Made by a program: the position numbers and the translations under genes | Source: a virus | Reading direction: 5' to 3' (one strand) | DNA length: 39,567 nucleotides | IMG/VR virus record: IMGVR_UViG_3300043469_001079 | Span: 1 to 39,567 of that record | Notes under the pieces: generated by a model | Database searches by the model: none | Seen by the model: the letters and a program-made list of their open reading frames with translations, nothing else | What the model was told of the DNA's origin: nothing | Shown: positions 15,325 to 19,782 of the stretch, in pieces | Position numbering within the stretch: position 1 is the first letter of the stretch | How the letters are laid out: every line of letters starts with the position of its first letter

Positions 15325-15339
15325 ACTTGGAAAACAAGT
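15325..15339 (-). terminator. Terminator after the 74-residue membrane protein
   Basis: ACTTG/CAAGT stem with loop TTTTC on the minus strand, followed by TGTTTTGTTT. It closes the upstream two-gene unit before the cloverleaf RNA. Confidence 0.6.
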
Positions 15340-15357
15340 GGTTCTGTTTTTAAATTT

Positions 15358-15582
15358 TTACTTCTCTATTTTATCAATCTCGTTATTAAACCACTCAATA
15401 CAGTATGAAGCAAAAGCAACAAAGAATGTTAGTGTTAGTCCAACACCACACACTTTGTACATGTGTAGTTTTTCTTCAAGTGATACCTCAACGATTTTGA
15501 ATTTGATGATGAGGAACAAGAAAAGTAAAAGAGCAGCTACAACACCTGTAGCCACTCTTATTAGATTGTGATAAATCATCAT
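15358..15582 (-). CDS. Small two-helix membrane protein
   Basis: A 74-residue protein with two clear hydrophobic segments, about residues 9-27 and 46-62, joined by a charged loop (KIVEVSLEEKLHMYK). Both ends carry charge, as in small inner-membrane proteins. The ATG overlaps the upstream stop (TGATG). It is not obviously a holin, and lysis genes lie in the right arm. Function unknown. Confidence 0.65.
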   Translation of the reverse strand: MMIYHNLIRVATGVVAALLLFLFLIIKFKIVEVSLEEKLHMYKVCGVGLTLTFFVAFASYCIEWFNNEIDKIEK

Positions 15583-15827
15583 CAGAAATCACTGTTAAAA
15601 AGATTATCTTGATGTTCATCTTTGTTTAGTTCAATGAAATCATCATCATCTAATGAAGAGATAATGTTGATCTCTGCTGAACGGTACGAACGTAGTTCTT
15701 TTAACAAAGTTGAAATGATGATTGGCACTGAATCTGGTGCACGTTTGGTTACATCTGCAATGAATTCATCATCAGCAGAGTTGATAAGGAAGTTGATGTC
15801 CTCCCAAATTTGTTTTGTCTTTGACAT
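15582..15827 (-). CDS. Hypothetical acidic protein
   Basis: An 81-residue acidic protein (MSKTKQIWEDINFLINSADD), helical at first with a run of Asp near residue 60. It is coupled to the next membrane protein gene by a TGATG overlap and follows the lipoprotein gene by 18 bases. No family is recognised. Confidence 0.6.
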   Translation of the reverse strand: MSKTKQIWEDINFLINSADDEFIADVTKRAPDSVPIIISTLLKELRSYRSAEINIISSLDDDDFIELNKDEHQDNLFNSDF

Positions 15828-15845
15828 TGCTTTGTTGTTTATGTT

Positions 15846-16022
15846 TTACCAATTTGAATTTGAATGATTGTGTTGCCTTGCTCTTTGATGATGTCTATGC
15901 TTGGCTACTTTCTGATTGTGTTTTGAATCTTTCACACAACCTTTGGTTCTTGAATAACAAGATGACAGAAAAATGGTGATCAGAGTATATCCAATCACCA
16001 TCAAGATTAATCTTACTTTCAT
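15846..16022 (-). CDS. His-rich small lipoprotein (paralogue A)
   Basis: A 58-residue protein with a signal peptide (MKVRLILMVIGYTLITIFL) and lipobox ending in SSC at residue 22, so it is probably lipidated and exported. The mature part is short and basic with eight His. It shares GCVK, HN, VA and a final NW with the 51-residue lipoprotein at 18785, so the two are paralogues. The start overlaps the upstream microprotein stop (ATGA). Exported phage lipoproteins often act in superinfection exclusion; that role here is only an inference. Confidence 0.7.
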   Translation of the reverse strand: MKVRLILMVIGYTLITIFLSSCYSRTKGCVKDSKHNQKVAKHRHHQRARQHNHSNSNW

Positions 16023-16102
16023 TTTCTGTACCGTTTATTTTTCTGTTCGGTGGTTGCCATACCTAATAGGATTAGGAATAGGAGGATGATTACTGCTAAC
16101 AT
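16019..16102 (-). CDS. 27-residue membrane microprotein
   Basis: A complete 27-codon frame coding one hydrophobic helix (MLAVIILLFLILLG) with a basic tail (EQKNKRYRK). It starts after AACAAAACAATT, the typical A-rich leader, and its stop overlaps the lipoprotein start (ATGA). Coupling with a lipoprotein suggests that both act at the envelope. Confidence 0.6.
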   Translation of the reverse strand: MLAVIILLFLILLGMATTEQKNKRYRK

Positions 16103-16438
16103 AATTGTTTTGTTTAGTTTTGTTTTGTGTTTTACACCTAAAACTTTCTGACTTTATGTCCTTAATACCTTGCTACCAAAATACAACTATGTTGCCTAGC
16201 ATACAACCTCAAGCCCAATATTGGCATAGTCAGGTTTACATAGTACTTAATGTGTAGACTTATTAGTAAGATAAGTGAAAGAAACTGGTGCCCTCAACAT
16301 CTTGGGAAGTTATTGAGTTTTTTATTTGATTTGTTTGAAAATGCTATGTTATTTTTCAATCAAAAGGATTGTAGAAGGGATGGTGAATTAGAGTGAAAAG
16401 GGGGCAATTGTGATATACCCCCCTGTTCACACGTTCAA
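16103..16438 (-). other. 336-base non-coding interval with structured leader
   Basis: No ORF is supported. In minus-strand order it holds a terminator, a weak copy of the promoter-like motif (16368-16383), then inverted repeats: CCCAA at 16302-16306 with TTGGG at 16214-16218, a 6-bp hairpin ACTTAT/ATAAGT with a 7-base loop (16258-16276), and ACTATG/CATAGT near 16190-16230. The microprotein start follows an A-rich stretch. It may be a long structured leader or a small RNA. Confidence 0.4.
16396..16423 (-). terminator. Rho-independent terminator after the 117-residue gene
   Basis: GGGGG and CCCCC pair around a loop of about 13 bases; the minus strand continues CTTTTCAC. It lies 16 bases past the stop codon. 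Confidence 0.7.
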
Positions 16439-16792
16439 TTATGGCAATTGAGAGTCAGAAGTAGTAGGTTCTGACTGCTTAACTACCTGTTGCACTGGTT
16501 GTGAGCCTGCTAATTTAAATAAATTAGCCTGCAACATCTCCATTGCACTCACCTTCCCCATGTTTGAGTACGAGAAAGTGGCACCATACTCATTCGTACC
16601 TGTAGGTGTGACACCCAGCATGTAGTTATTTCCTGGTTCAATACCAAGATTTCGAGCAACTGTACCATCTAGTACTCTGGATCTTTCTGGCAGTACACCA
16701 TTGATACCATTGAGATAAAGTGGCATCTCACCATTCTTGTTAGGAGATGCAGTGGTTGGGTTAAAGAAACCCACGTTTACTAAGTAAACCAT
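16439..16792 (-). CDS. Hypothetical protein, DSQLP family, copy 1
   Basis: A 117-residue protein that pairs with the product at 17291. Both begin with a short beta segment (MVYLVNVGFF), share PER-RV--GT-A near the middle, then Y--------G-NEYG and end in SDSQLP. The shared tail after a flexible, Gln-rich linker suggests a docking peptide, as in single-stranded DNA-binding proteins, though no OB-fold can be proved. It has its own upstream motif and downstream terminator. Function unknown. Confidence 0.7.
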   Translation of the reverse strand: MVYLVNVGFFNPTTASPNKNGEMPLYLNGINGVLPERSRVLDGTVARNLGIEPGNNYMLGVTPTGTNEYGATFSYSNMGKVSAMEMLQANLFKLAGSQPVQQVVKQSEPTTSDSQLP

Positions 16793-16840
16793 AGTCTTGT
16801 TACATTTAGATTGTTAGACAAAAAAGATACTGTGGATTAT

Positions 16841-16850
16841 TAATGGTAGA
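16841..16850 (-). promoter_or_regulatory. Promoter-like motif copy upstream of DSQLP copy 1
   Basis: Core TAATGGTAGA on the plus strand (transcript sense TCTACCATTA), 48 bases upstream of the start at 16792. The CCATC part seen in other copies is replaced here by a C-rich tract. Confidence 0.5.
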
Positions 16851-17095
16851 GGAGGGGGGGCTGGTGCGTGGGGGGATGGGGGAGGTAACAATAGTATGTT
16901 GCAAAAGCTTACCATCAGGGAGCTTAGTGAGTAGGTTGCTTGGTCAGTTTTGAGGGGGAAAGTTAGCTGTTTATTAGATGTACTTCTCTCGTGTATTATA
17001 TATAACACGCGGGGTCGCGTTAACTCATTCACTTGCAATAGGTTACAAACGCTCGAGAGGGAAAAATTGACCACTTTTTGGTGAAAAGTGCTGAT

Positions 17096-17118
17096 TTTTT
17101 CCCAAAATTTGGGAAAAA
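17096..17118. repeat. Palindrome TTTCCC-N7-GGGAAA, site 1
   Basis: TTTCCCAAAATTTGGGAAA with extra T and A on each side. It begins the first of two tandem 55-62 base repeats (17096-17160 and 17161-17215) that also share ACCTTGAAT and GTGACATTT. The fixed arm spacing points to a dimeric DNA-binding protein. Confidence 0.7.
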
Positions 17119-17160
17119 TGGATTTTGAAATACCTTGAATTTGGGTGACATTTTACCTAC

Positions 17161-17182
17161 TTTTCCCACATTTTGGGAAAAA
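17161..17182. repeat. Palindrome TTTCCC-N7-GGGAAA, site 2
   Basis: TTTCCCACATTTTGGGAAA, the start of the second tandem repeat. The spacing of the arms equals that of site 1. Confidence 0.7.
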
Positions 17183-17230
17183 GATTTTACCTTGAATCAG
17201 AGTGACATTTCCCCACCTGCCTACCCTCAT

Positions 17231-17248
17231 TAGTGGTAGACAAGATGG
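17231..17248 (-). promoter_or_regulatory. Promoter-like motif copy with no gene directly behind it
   Basis: Core TAGTGGTAGA plus GATGG (transcript sense CCATC...TCTACCACTA). Transcription from here would run leftward through the two tandem palindromic repeats. The only frames behind it are a 25-codon and a 40-codon ORF that lie inside the repeats. Confidence 0.5.
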
Positions 17249-17252
17249 ATCT

Positions 17253-17270
17253 CACACCCTAATGGGTGTG
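17253..17270 (-). terminator. Terminator-like hairpin after DSQLP copy 2
   Basis: A 7-bp stem CACACCC/GGGTGTG with loop TAAT, about 20 bases after the stop at 17291 on the minus strand. There is no long T tract. Confidence 0.5.
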
Positions 17271-17290
17271 CCCCGAAAGGCAGCCCCCAA

Positions 17291-17632
17291 TTAAGGGAGC
17301 TGACTATCAGAGTCTGTGGTACTCACAGCTTTAGGTGCAGCAGGTGCAGCAACATTAGTGCGAGCAAATGAGATGATGTCTGCGACAGACAACTCATTCA
17401 GCACAAGGTACGTGTAGTTGGTACCATATTCATTGCTACCCGACTCATCAATCTTCATCAGATAGGAGTGGTGCAATTGCAAACCTGCACGCTCTGCGAG
17501 AGTACCTGACATAACACGAGCTCTTTCAGGAATAGGAGCACCGTGGATAGAGGTTAAATACACAGAGGAGAGACCATTTTTGTCGAGCTTGGTACCCTGA
17601 CCAAACAAAGACACGTTTACGAAGTATAACAT
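17291..17632 (-). CDS. Hypothetical protein, DSQLP family, copy 2
   Basis: A 113-residue paralogue of the product at 16439. It begins MLYFVNVSLFGQG, has PERARVMSGTLAERAG near residues 35-50, then GSNEYGTNYTYL, an Ala/Pro-rich linker and the tail TDSDSQLP. The two copies differ most in the linker. A motif copy lies 12 bases before the ATG and a strong hairpin lies further upstream, so it is probably transcribed alone. Two divergent copies kept side by side suggest a dose or partner effect. Confidence 0.7.
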   Translation of the reverse strand: MLYFVNVSLFGQGTKLDKNGLSSVYLTSIHGAPIPERARVMSGTLAERAGLQLHHSYLMKIDESGSNEYGTNYTYLVLNELSVADIISFARTNVAAPAAPKAVSTTDSDSQLP

Positions 17633-17644
17633 AGCAGTGATTTT

Positions 17645-17664
17645 TAATGGTAGAAAAAGGATGG
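17645..17664 (-). promoter_or_regulatory. Promoter-like motif copy upstream of DSQLP copy 2
   Basis: Core TAATGGTAGA at 17645-17654 with GATGG ending at 17664. In transcript sense it reads CCATCC, T-rich, CTACCATTAA, then ATG after 12 bases. Confidence 0.6.
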
Positions 17665-17714
17665 ATTATTTTTAGTAGGTTGCTACACGCAGTCAAGGGG
17701 TTCCCCAAAGGGAA

Positions 17715-17734
17715 GAGAGGGGTTTCCCCCTCTC
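17715..17734 (-). terminator. Terminator hairpin after the 103-residue lipoprotein gene
   Basis: An 8-bp stem GAGAGGGG/CCCCTCTC with a 4-base loop, lying seven bases beyond the stop; the minus strand continues TTCCCTTT. Confidence 0.65.
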
Positions 17735-17740
17735 AACTAA

Positions 17741-18052
17741 TTACTCGCAGATATCACGCACAACAGCAGTGGCATAGAATACAGAGTAAATCATTCTACC
17801 TGATGTATCTGTGTCATACCATGTTTCAGGCATATCTCCACGGAAGTTACCATAGTAGTGTGTGGTAGTACCATAACCACTCATGTACACATCCTTAACA
17901 ATGATGGTATCACCAACTTTGTTCATGGATAAGTCAGCATCAATCTGCTGAATCTGACCTTCAAGTCTTTCTACTTTCAAGGTCTTCTCTCCTGTGCAGC
18001 TCGACAATCCAATTGCCAATGCTGCAAAAAATAAAAACGTTTTCATATGCAT
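17741..18052 (-). CDS. Lipoprotein of about 100 residues
   Basis: A 103-residue exported lipoprotein. The signal peptide is MKTFLFFAALAIG and the lipobox LSSC places the lipidated Cys near residue 19; the real start may be the Met at residue 3 (18046). The mature part has a helical stretch (LKVERLEGQIQQIDADL) and then a Tyr-rich beta region (SGYGTTTHYYGNFRG). No domain is recognised. A motif copy precedes it and a hairpin follows. Envelope-located early phage lipoproteins can block other phages; here this is inference. Confidence 0.75.
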   Translation of the reverse strand: MHMKTFLFFAALAIGLSSCTGEKTLKVERLEGQIQQIDADLSMNKVGDTIIVKDVYMSGYGTTTHYYGNFRGDMPETWYDTDTSGRMIYSVFYATAVVRDICE

Positions 18053-18059
18053 ACTTTAT

Positions 18060-18078
18060 TAATGGTAGAAAAAGATGG
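18060..18078 (-). promoter_or_regulatory. Promoter-like motif copy upstream of the lipoprotein gene
   Basis: Core TAATGGTAGA at 18060-18069 and GATGG ending at 18078. The core lies only 7 bases before the ATG at 18052, or 13 before the Met at 18046. Confidence 0.6.
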
Positions 18079-18083
18079 AATAC

Positions 18084-18107
18084 AAAGGGAGATGTTACTC
18101 TCCCTTT
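18084..18107 (-). terminator. Terminator hairpin after the 80-residue gene
   Basis: An 8-bp stem AAAGGGAG/CTCCCTTT with an 8-base loop lies right after the stop at 18111, directly in front of the next motif copy. Confidence 0.65.
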
Positions 18108-18110
18108 TAA

Positions 18111-18353
18111 TTATCCTACAACATCTCCAATTATCCATTTATTGATTGCATTAATATAATGTCTTTCAAACCAATGGTTGGCATAACTATCAGATTCCAT
18201 ACACCTGCAAGTTATCTTAGAGTATTGTCCATAGAAAGCATACTTCTTATCATTAACATAGAAGTTGCCTGCGTGTAACCAATCATTGTTGAGTCCACGC
18301 ATAGGAAAGCATTCATTCAAAGCTTTCTCTAATTCGAGTTTTATCTGTTCCAT
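18111..18353 (-). CDS. Hypothetical protein
   Basis: An 80-residue protein starting MEQIKLELEKALNECFPM. The open frame extends 27 codons further upstream, but this ATG is right: the extension would code the motif and the preceding hairpin, and the motif core lies 12 bases before this ATG. The protein has a helical start and a Tyr/His/Trp-rich end (YANHWFERHYINAINKWI). No family is recognised. Confidence 0.65.
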   Translation of the reverse strand: MEQIKLELEKALNECFPMRGLNNDWLHAGNFYVNDKKYAFYGQYSKITCRCMESDSYANHWFERHYINAINKWIIGDVVG

Positions 18354-18365
18354 AGCAATGATTCT

Positions 18366-18383
18366 TGATGGTAGAAGAGATGG
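18366..18383 (-). promoter_or_regulatory. Promoter-like motif copy that fixes the start of the 80-residue gene
   Basis: Core TGATGGTAGA at 18366-18375 with GATGG ending at 18383. The T tract of the preceding terminator (TTTTACC) joins directly to this motif. Confidence 0.6.
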
Positions 18384-18387
18384 TAAA

Positions 18388-18408
18388 AGAGGGAGATATA
18401 CTCCCTCT
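18388..18408 (-). terminator. Terminator hairpin after the 98-residue gene
   Basis: An 8-bp stem AGAGGGAG/CTCCCTCT with loop ATATA; the minus strand continues TTTACC. It abuts the next motif copy. Confidence 0.75.
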
Positions 18409-18411
18409 CTG

Positions 18412-18708
18412 TTAATAAGGGAGGTCTCCCTCAACTACTGGAATGACCATGTTGTCCACCTCTACAGTGGTACCAACATAGCACTTCTCTTCCAATAGTT
18501 GAGAGATACCCCTCAAGTCACCTCGCTCAGAAAGCTTCCAACTTTCATTAGAATACTGAGCATAGAATAAGGATTGATCCCTATACAAAAGATAGGCATC
18601 TACCCAATACCCATCAACTGCAACCTTGATCATTTTCAAGATTTCAAATTCAACATGGGTGTTCTCCCCAAATTCTGTTGGGAGAGAAATAGTTACTCTT
18701 TGATTCAT
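18412..18708 (-). CDS. Hypothetical protein
   Basis: A 98-residue protein (MNQRVTISLPTEFGENTHVE) that looks beta-rich, with many acidic residues and Tyr/Trp. Its middle (DAYLLYRDQSLFYAQYSNE) resembles the YAFYGQYSKIT stretch of the next protein, so the two could be distant relatives. No family is recognised. A motif copy lies 25 bases upstream. Confidence 0.65.
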   Translation of the reverse strand: MNQRVTISLPTEFGENTHVEFEILKMIKVAVDGYWVDAYLLYRDQSLFYAQYSNESWKLSERGDLRGISQLLEEKCYVGTTVEVDNMVIPVVEGDLPY

Positions 18709-18733
18709 AATAAATAGATTTAGTATACTTATT

Positions 18734-18751
18734 TAATGGTAGAAAAGATGG
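18734..18751 (-). promoter_or_regulatory. Promoter-like motif copy upstream of the 98-residue gene
   Basis: Core TAATGGTAGA at 18734-18743 with GATGG ending at 18751; the start codon follows after 25 bases on the minus strand. Confidence 0.6.
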
Positions 18752-18756
18752 TTTAA

Positions 18757-18773
18757 AGAGAGCAAAGCTCTCT
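18757..18773 (-). terminator. Terminator hairpin after the 51-residue lipoprotein gene
   Basis: AGAGAGC and GCTCTCT pair around three bases, about 12 bases past the stop; the minus strand continues TTAAACC before the motif. Confidence 0.6.
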
Positions 18774-18784
18774 CTCTCCCCACA

Positions 18785-18940
18785 TTACCAGTTGTGTGAG
18801 GAGTTGCGGTGGTGAGCTCTGTAATGAGCTCTTTTGGCAGCCACTCTTTTATTGTGGTCTGCTTTGCCCACACAACCATGTGTGGACATGCAACTAGTTG
18901 TTCCCAGAACAACAGCTGCTAATAGTAATAATGTTTTCAT
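18785..18940 (-). CDS. His-rich small lipoprotein (paralogue B)
   Basis: A 51-residue protein with signal peptide MKTLLLLAAVVLG and lipidated Cys in TTSC at residue 17. The mature part (MSTHGCVGKADHNKRVAAKR, then a His/Arg-rich end and a final NW) matches the 58-residue lipoprotein at 15846: GCV-K--HN--VA---H-RA---N-S--NW. The second Cys and many His could bind a metal or heme, which is a guess. It has its own motif and terminator, unlike paralogue A, which sits in an operon. Confidence 0.7.
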   Translation of the reverse strand: MKTLLLLAAVVLGTTSCMSTHGCVGKADHNKRVAAKRAHYRAHHRNSSHNW

Positions 18941-18951
18941 ACAAGTTTATT

Positions 18952-18961
18952 TATTAGTAGA
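18952..18961 (-). promoter_or_regulatory. Promoter-like motif copy upstream of paralogue B
   Basis: Core TATTAGTAGA, 11 bases before the ATG. The CCATC part is shifted further away (CATCC at 18976-18980 in transcript sense). Confidence 0.5.
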
Positions 18962-18977
18962 TGTGTAAATAAAAAGG

Positions 18978-19022
18978 ATGCTTCTGTTACCAAGTATGCA
19001 TCAACCTCTGAGTCTTACTCAG
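18978..19022 (-). terminator. Two hairpins after the 56-residue membrane protein gene
   Basis: CTGAGT/ACTCAG with loop CTT (19008-19022), then GATGC/GCATC (18978-19002) followed on the minus strand by CTTTTTATTT. The second has the terminator form. Confidence 0.6.
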
Positions 19023-19036
19023 GTGGGCAGAGCTAG

Positions 19037-19207
19037 TTACTTAGAGGATTCTTCCTTAAGTAACAAGTAAAAGGAGGAGGCTCCCATTACAAAGAACAAT
19101 GCAAACAGCATGTTCCACGCTCTGGCATCTGTAAGTATTAGATACATACAGCATACCATGAATAGTGCAAGTAGCACTAGACATACCCTACGAATTACCG
19201 TAGTCAT
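19037..19207 (-). CDS. 56-residue two-helix membrane protein
   Basis: A complete frame from ATG at 19207 coding 56 residues with hydrophobic segments at about 8-25 and 32-50 separated by TDARAWN, and a charged end (KEESSK). This is a small inner-membrane protein in form. A motif copy lies 12 bases upstream and hairpins follow, so it obeys the same single-gene layout as its neighbours. Function unknown. Confidence 0.6.
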   Translation of the reverse strand: MTTVIRRVCLVLLALFMVCCMYLILTDARAWNMLFALFFVMGASSFYLLLKEESSK

Positions 19208-19219
19208 AGTATATTTATT

Positions 19220-19237
19220 TATTAGTAGACAAGATGG
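19220..19237 (-). promoter_or_regulatory. Promoter-like motif copy upstream of the 56-residue gene
   Basis: Core TATTAGTAGA at 19220-19229 with GATGG ending at 19237. Confidence 0.55.
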
Positions 19238-19252
19238 TTTATATAAAAGAAG

Positions 19253-19272
19253 AGTACCCCCGAAGGGGTACT
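19253..19272 (-). terminator. Terminator with UUCG tetraloop after the 98-residue gene
   Basis: AGTACCCC/GGGGTACT closes TTCG on the minus strand, a very stable C(UUCG)G loop; TCTTCTTTTAT follows. It lies five bases after the stop at 19277. Confidence 0.85.
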
Positions 19273-19276
19273 ACTC

Positions 19277-19573
19277 TTAGTTACATGAGAAGTAGGTTTC
19301 TTTGTCTACTCCATCAACACGGCACACACCTTCATATTCTGCTACTGTTTCAAAGTACCAGAACTCTTCAGTGATAGGATCATACCAGGCACCATCGCCT
19401 AGTACAAATCCATATCCATCACGATATGTTACATCTTCTGGAAGATTAAACAAATTATTAGGACAACGCATACATCTCTCATCAGGATGTAATTGTACCA
19501 TGTTCTCAAATGTTTCTTCATCTAGTTTATGAGTTAAGACCCAGTCTTTTCTCATAGCATCACGTAGTGTCAT
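19277..19573 (-). CDS. Hypothetical protein, first gene of the minus-strand arm
   Basis: A 98-residue acidic protein (MTLRDAMRKDWVLTHKLDEE) with a Cys pair CMRC at residues 34-37, further Cys near the end and Trp/Tyr-rich beta segments. A zinc site is possible. It is the first minus-strand gene after the divergent region, preceded by a motif copy and two palindromes, so it may be among the earliest expressed. No family is recognised. Confidence 0.65.
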   Translation of the reverse strand: MTLRDAMRKDWVLTHKLDEETFENMVQLHPDERCMRCPNNLFNLPEDVTYRDGYGFVLGDGAWYDPITEEFWYFETVAEYEGVCRVDGVDKETYFSCN

Positions 19574-19603
19574 AGTTTTTTTAGTTTATAGTGTATATTT
19601 AAT

Positions 19604-19613
19604 TATTGGTAGG
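19604..19613 (-). promoter_or_regulatory. Promoter-like motif copy at the divergent region
   Basis: Core TATTGGTAGG with GATACTGG behind it, 30 bases before the start at 19573. It is the weakest of the nine better copies. Confidence 0.45.
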
Positions 19614-19695
19614 GATACTGGCATGCCCATAGTAGTTGGGGGGAGTTGTAGAGGAGCAGGTCACTCCCCTCGTAAACATAGGGGGGTAAAAAATT

Positions 19696-19714
19696 TTTCC
19701 CATTTTTTGGGAAA
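19696..19714. repeat. Palindrome TTTCCC-N7-GGGAAA, site 3
   Basis: TTTCCCATTTTTTGGGAAA in the divergent intergenic region, same arms and spacing as the two sites at 17.1 kb. Confidence 0.7.
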
Positions 19715-19747
19715 TAAATCACATATAGTACTAAAAAATTTTTAAAA

Positions 19748-19766
19748 TTTCCCAATATTTGGGAAA
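19748..19766. repeat. Palindrome TTTCCC-N7-GGGAAA, site 4
   Basis: TTTCCCAATATTTGGGAAA, ending 16 bases before the ATG of the RepL-like gene. It could be an operator or a replication-protein site. Confidence 0.75.
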
Positions 19767-19771
19767 ATGTA

Positions 19772-19779
19772 TATATTTG
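19772..19779 (+). promoter_or_regulatory. TATATTTG box directly before the RepL-like start
   Basis: It matches the Bacteroidota -7 element TAnnTTTG and ends three bases before the ATG, so the mRNA could be almost leaderless. No clear TTG -33 element is seen at the usual distance. Confidence 0.45.
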
Positions 19780-19782
19780 TCT

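Larger units (their letters stand above)
16793..17290. other. 500-base non-coding region with iteron-like repeats and GC-rich hairpin
   Basis: It separates two paralogous genes. Leftmost is a motif copy with a purine-rich tract (16841-16860). At 16990-17019 two overlapping hairpins exclude one another: CGTGT/ACACG around a TA-rich loop, and CGCG/CGCG around GGGT. A hairpin CACTTTT/AAAAGTG lies at 17072-17090, then two 55-62 base tandem repeats, another motif copy and a terminator. An open frame on the minus strand crosses it, but its composition follows the repeats and I do not accept it. An origin or regulatory region is the best reading. Confidence 0.55.

Noticed and set aside
16214-16306. 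tRNA-Val(UAC) between CCCAAG and ATTGGG
   Set aside because: The acceptor-like and anticodon-like arms exist, but no T arm or T loop can be found in the right place.
16814-17074. 86-codon minus-strand ORF in the repeat region
   Set aside because: It starts at GTG, crosses C-rich and palindromic DNA, ends in low-complexity Pro stretches and has the promoter-like motif inside it; it looks like chance.
18354-18434. N-terminal extension of the 80-residue protein
   Set aside because: The extension would code the motif and part of the preceding terminator; the Met at 18353 follows the motif at the usual distance.
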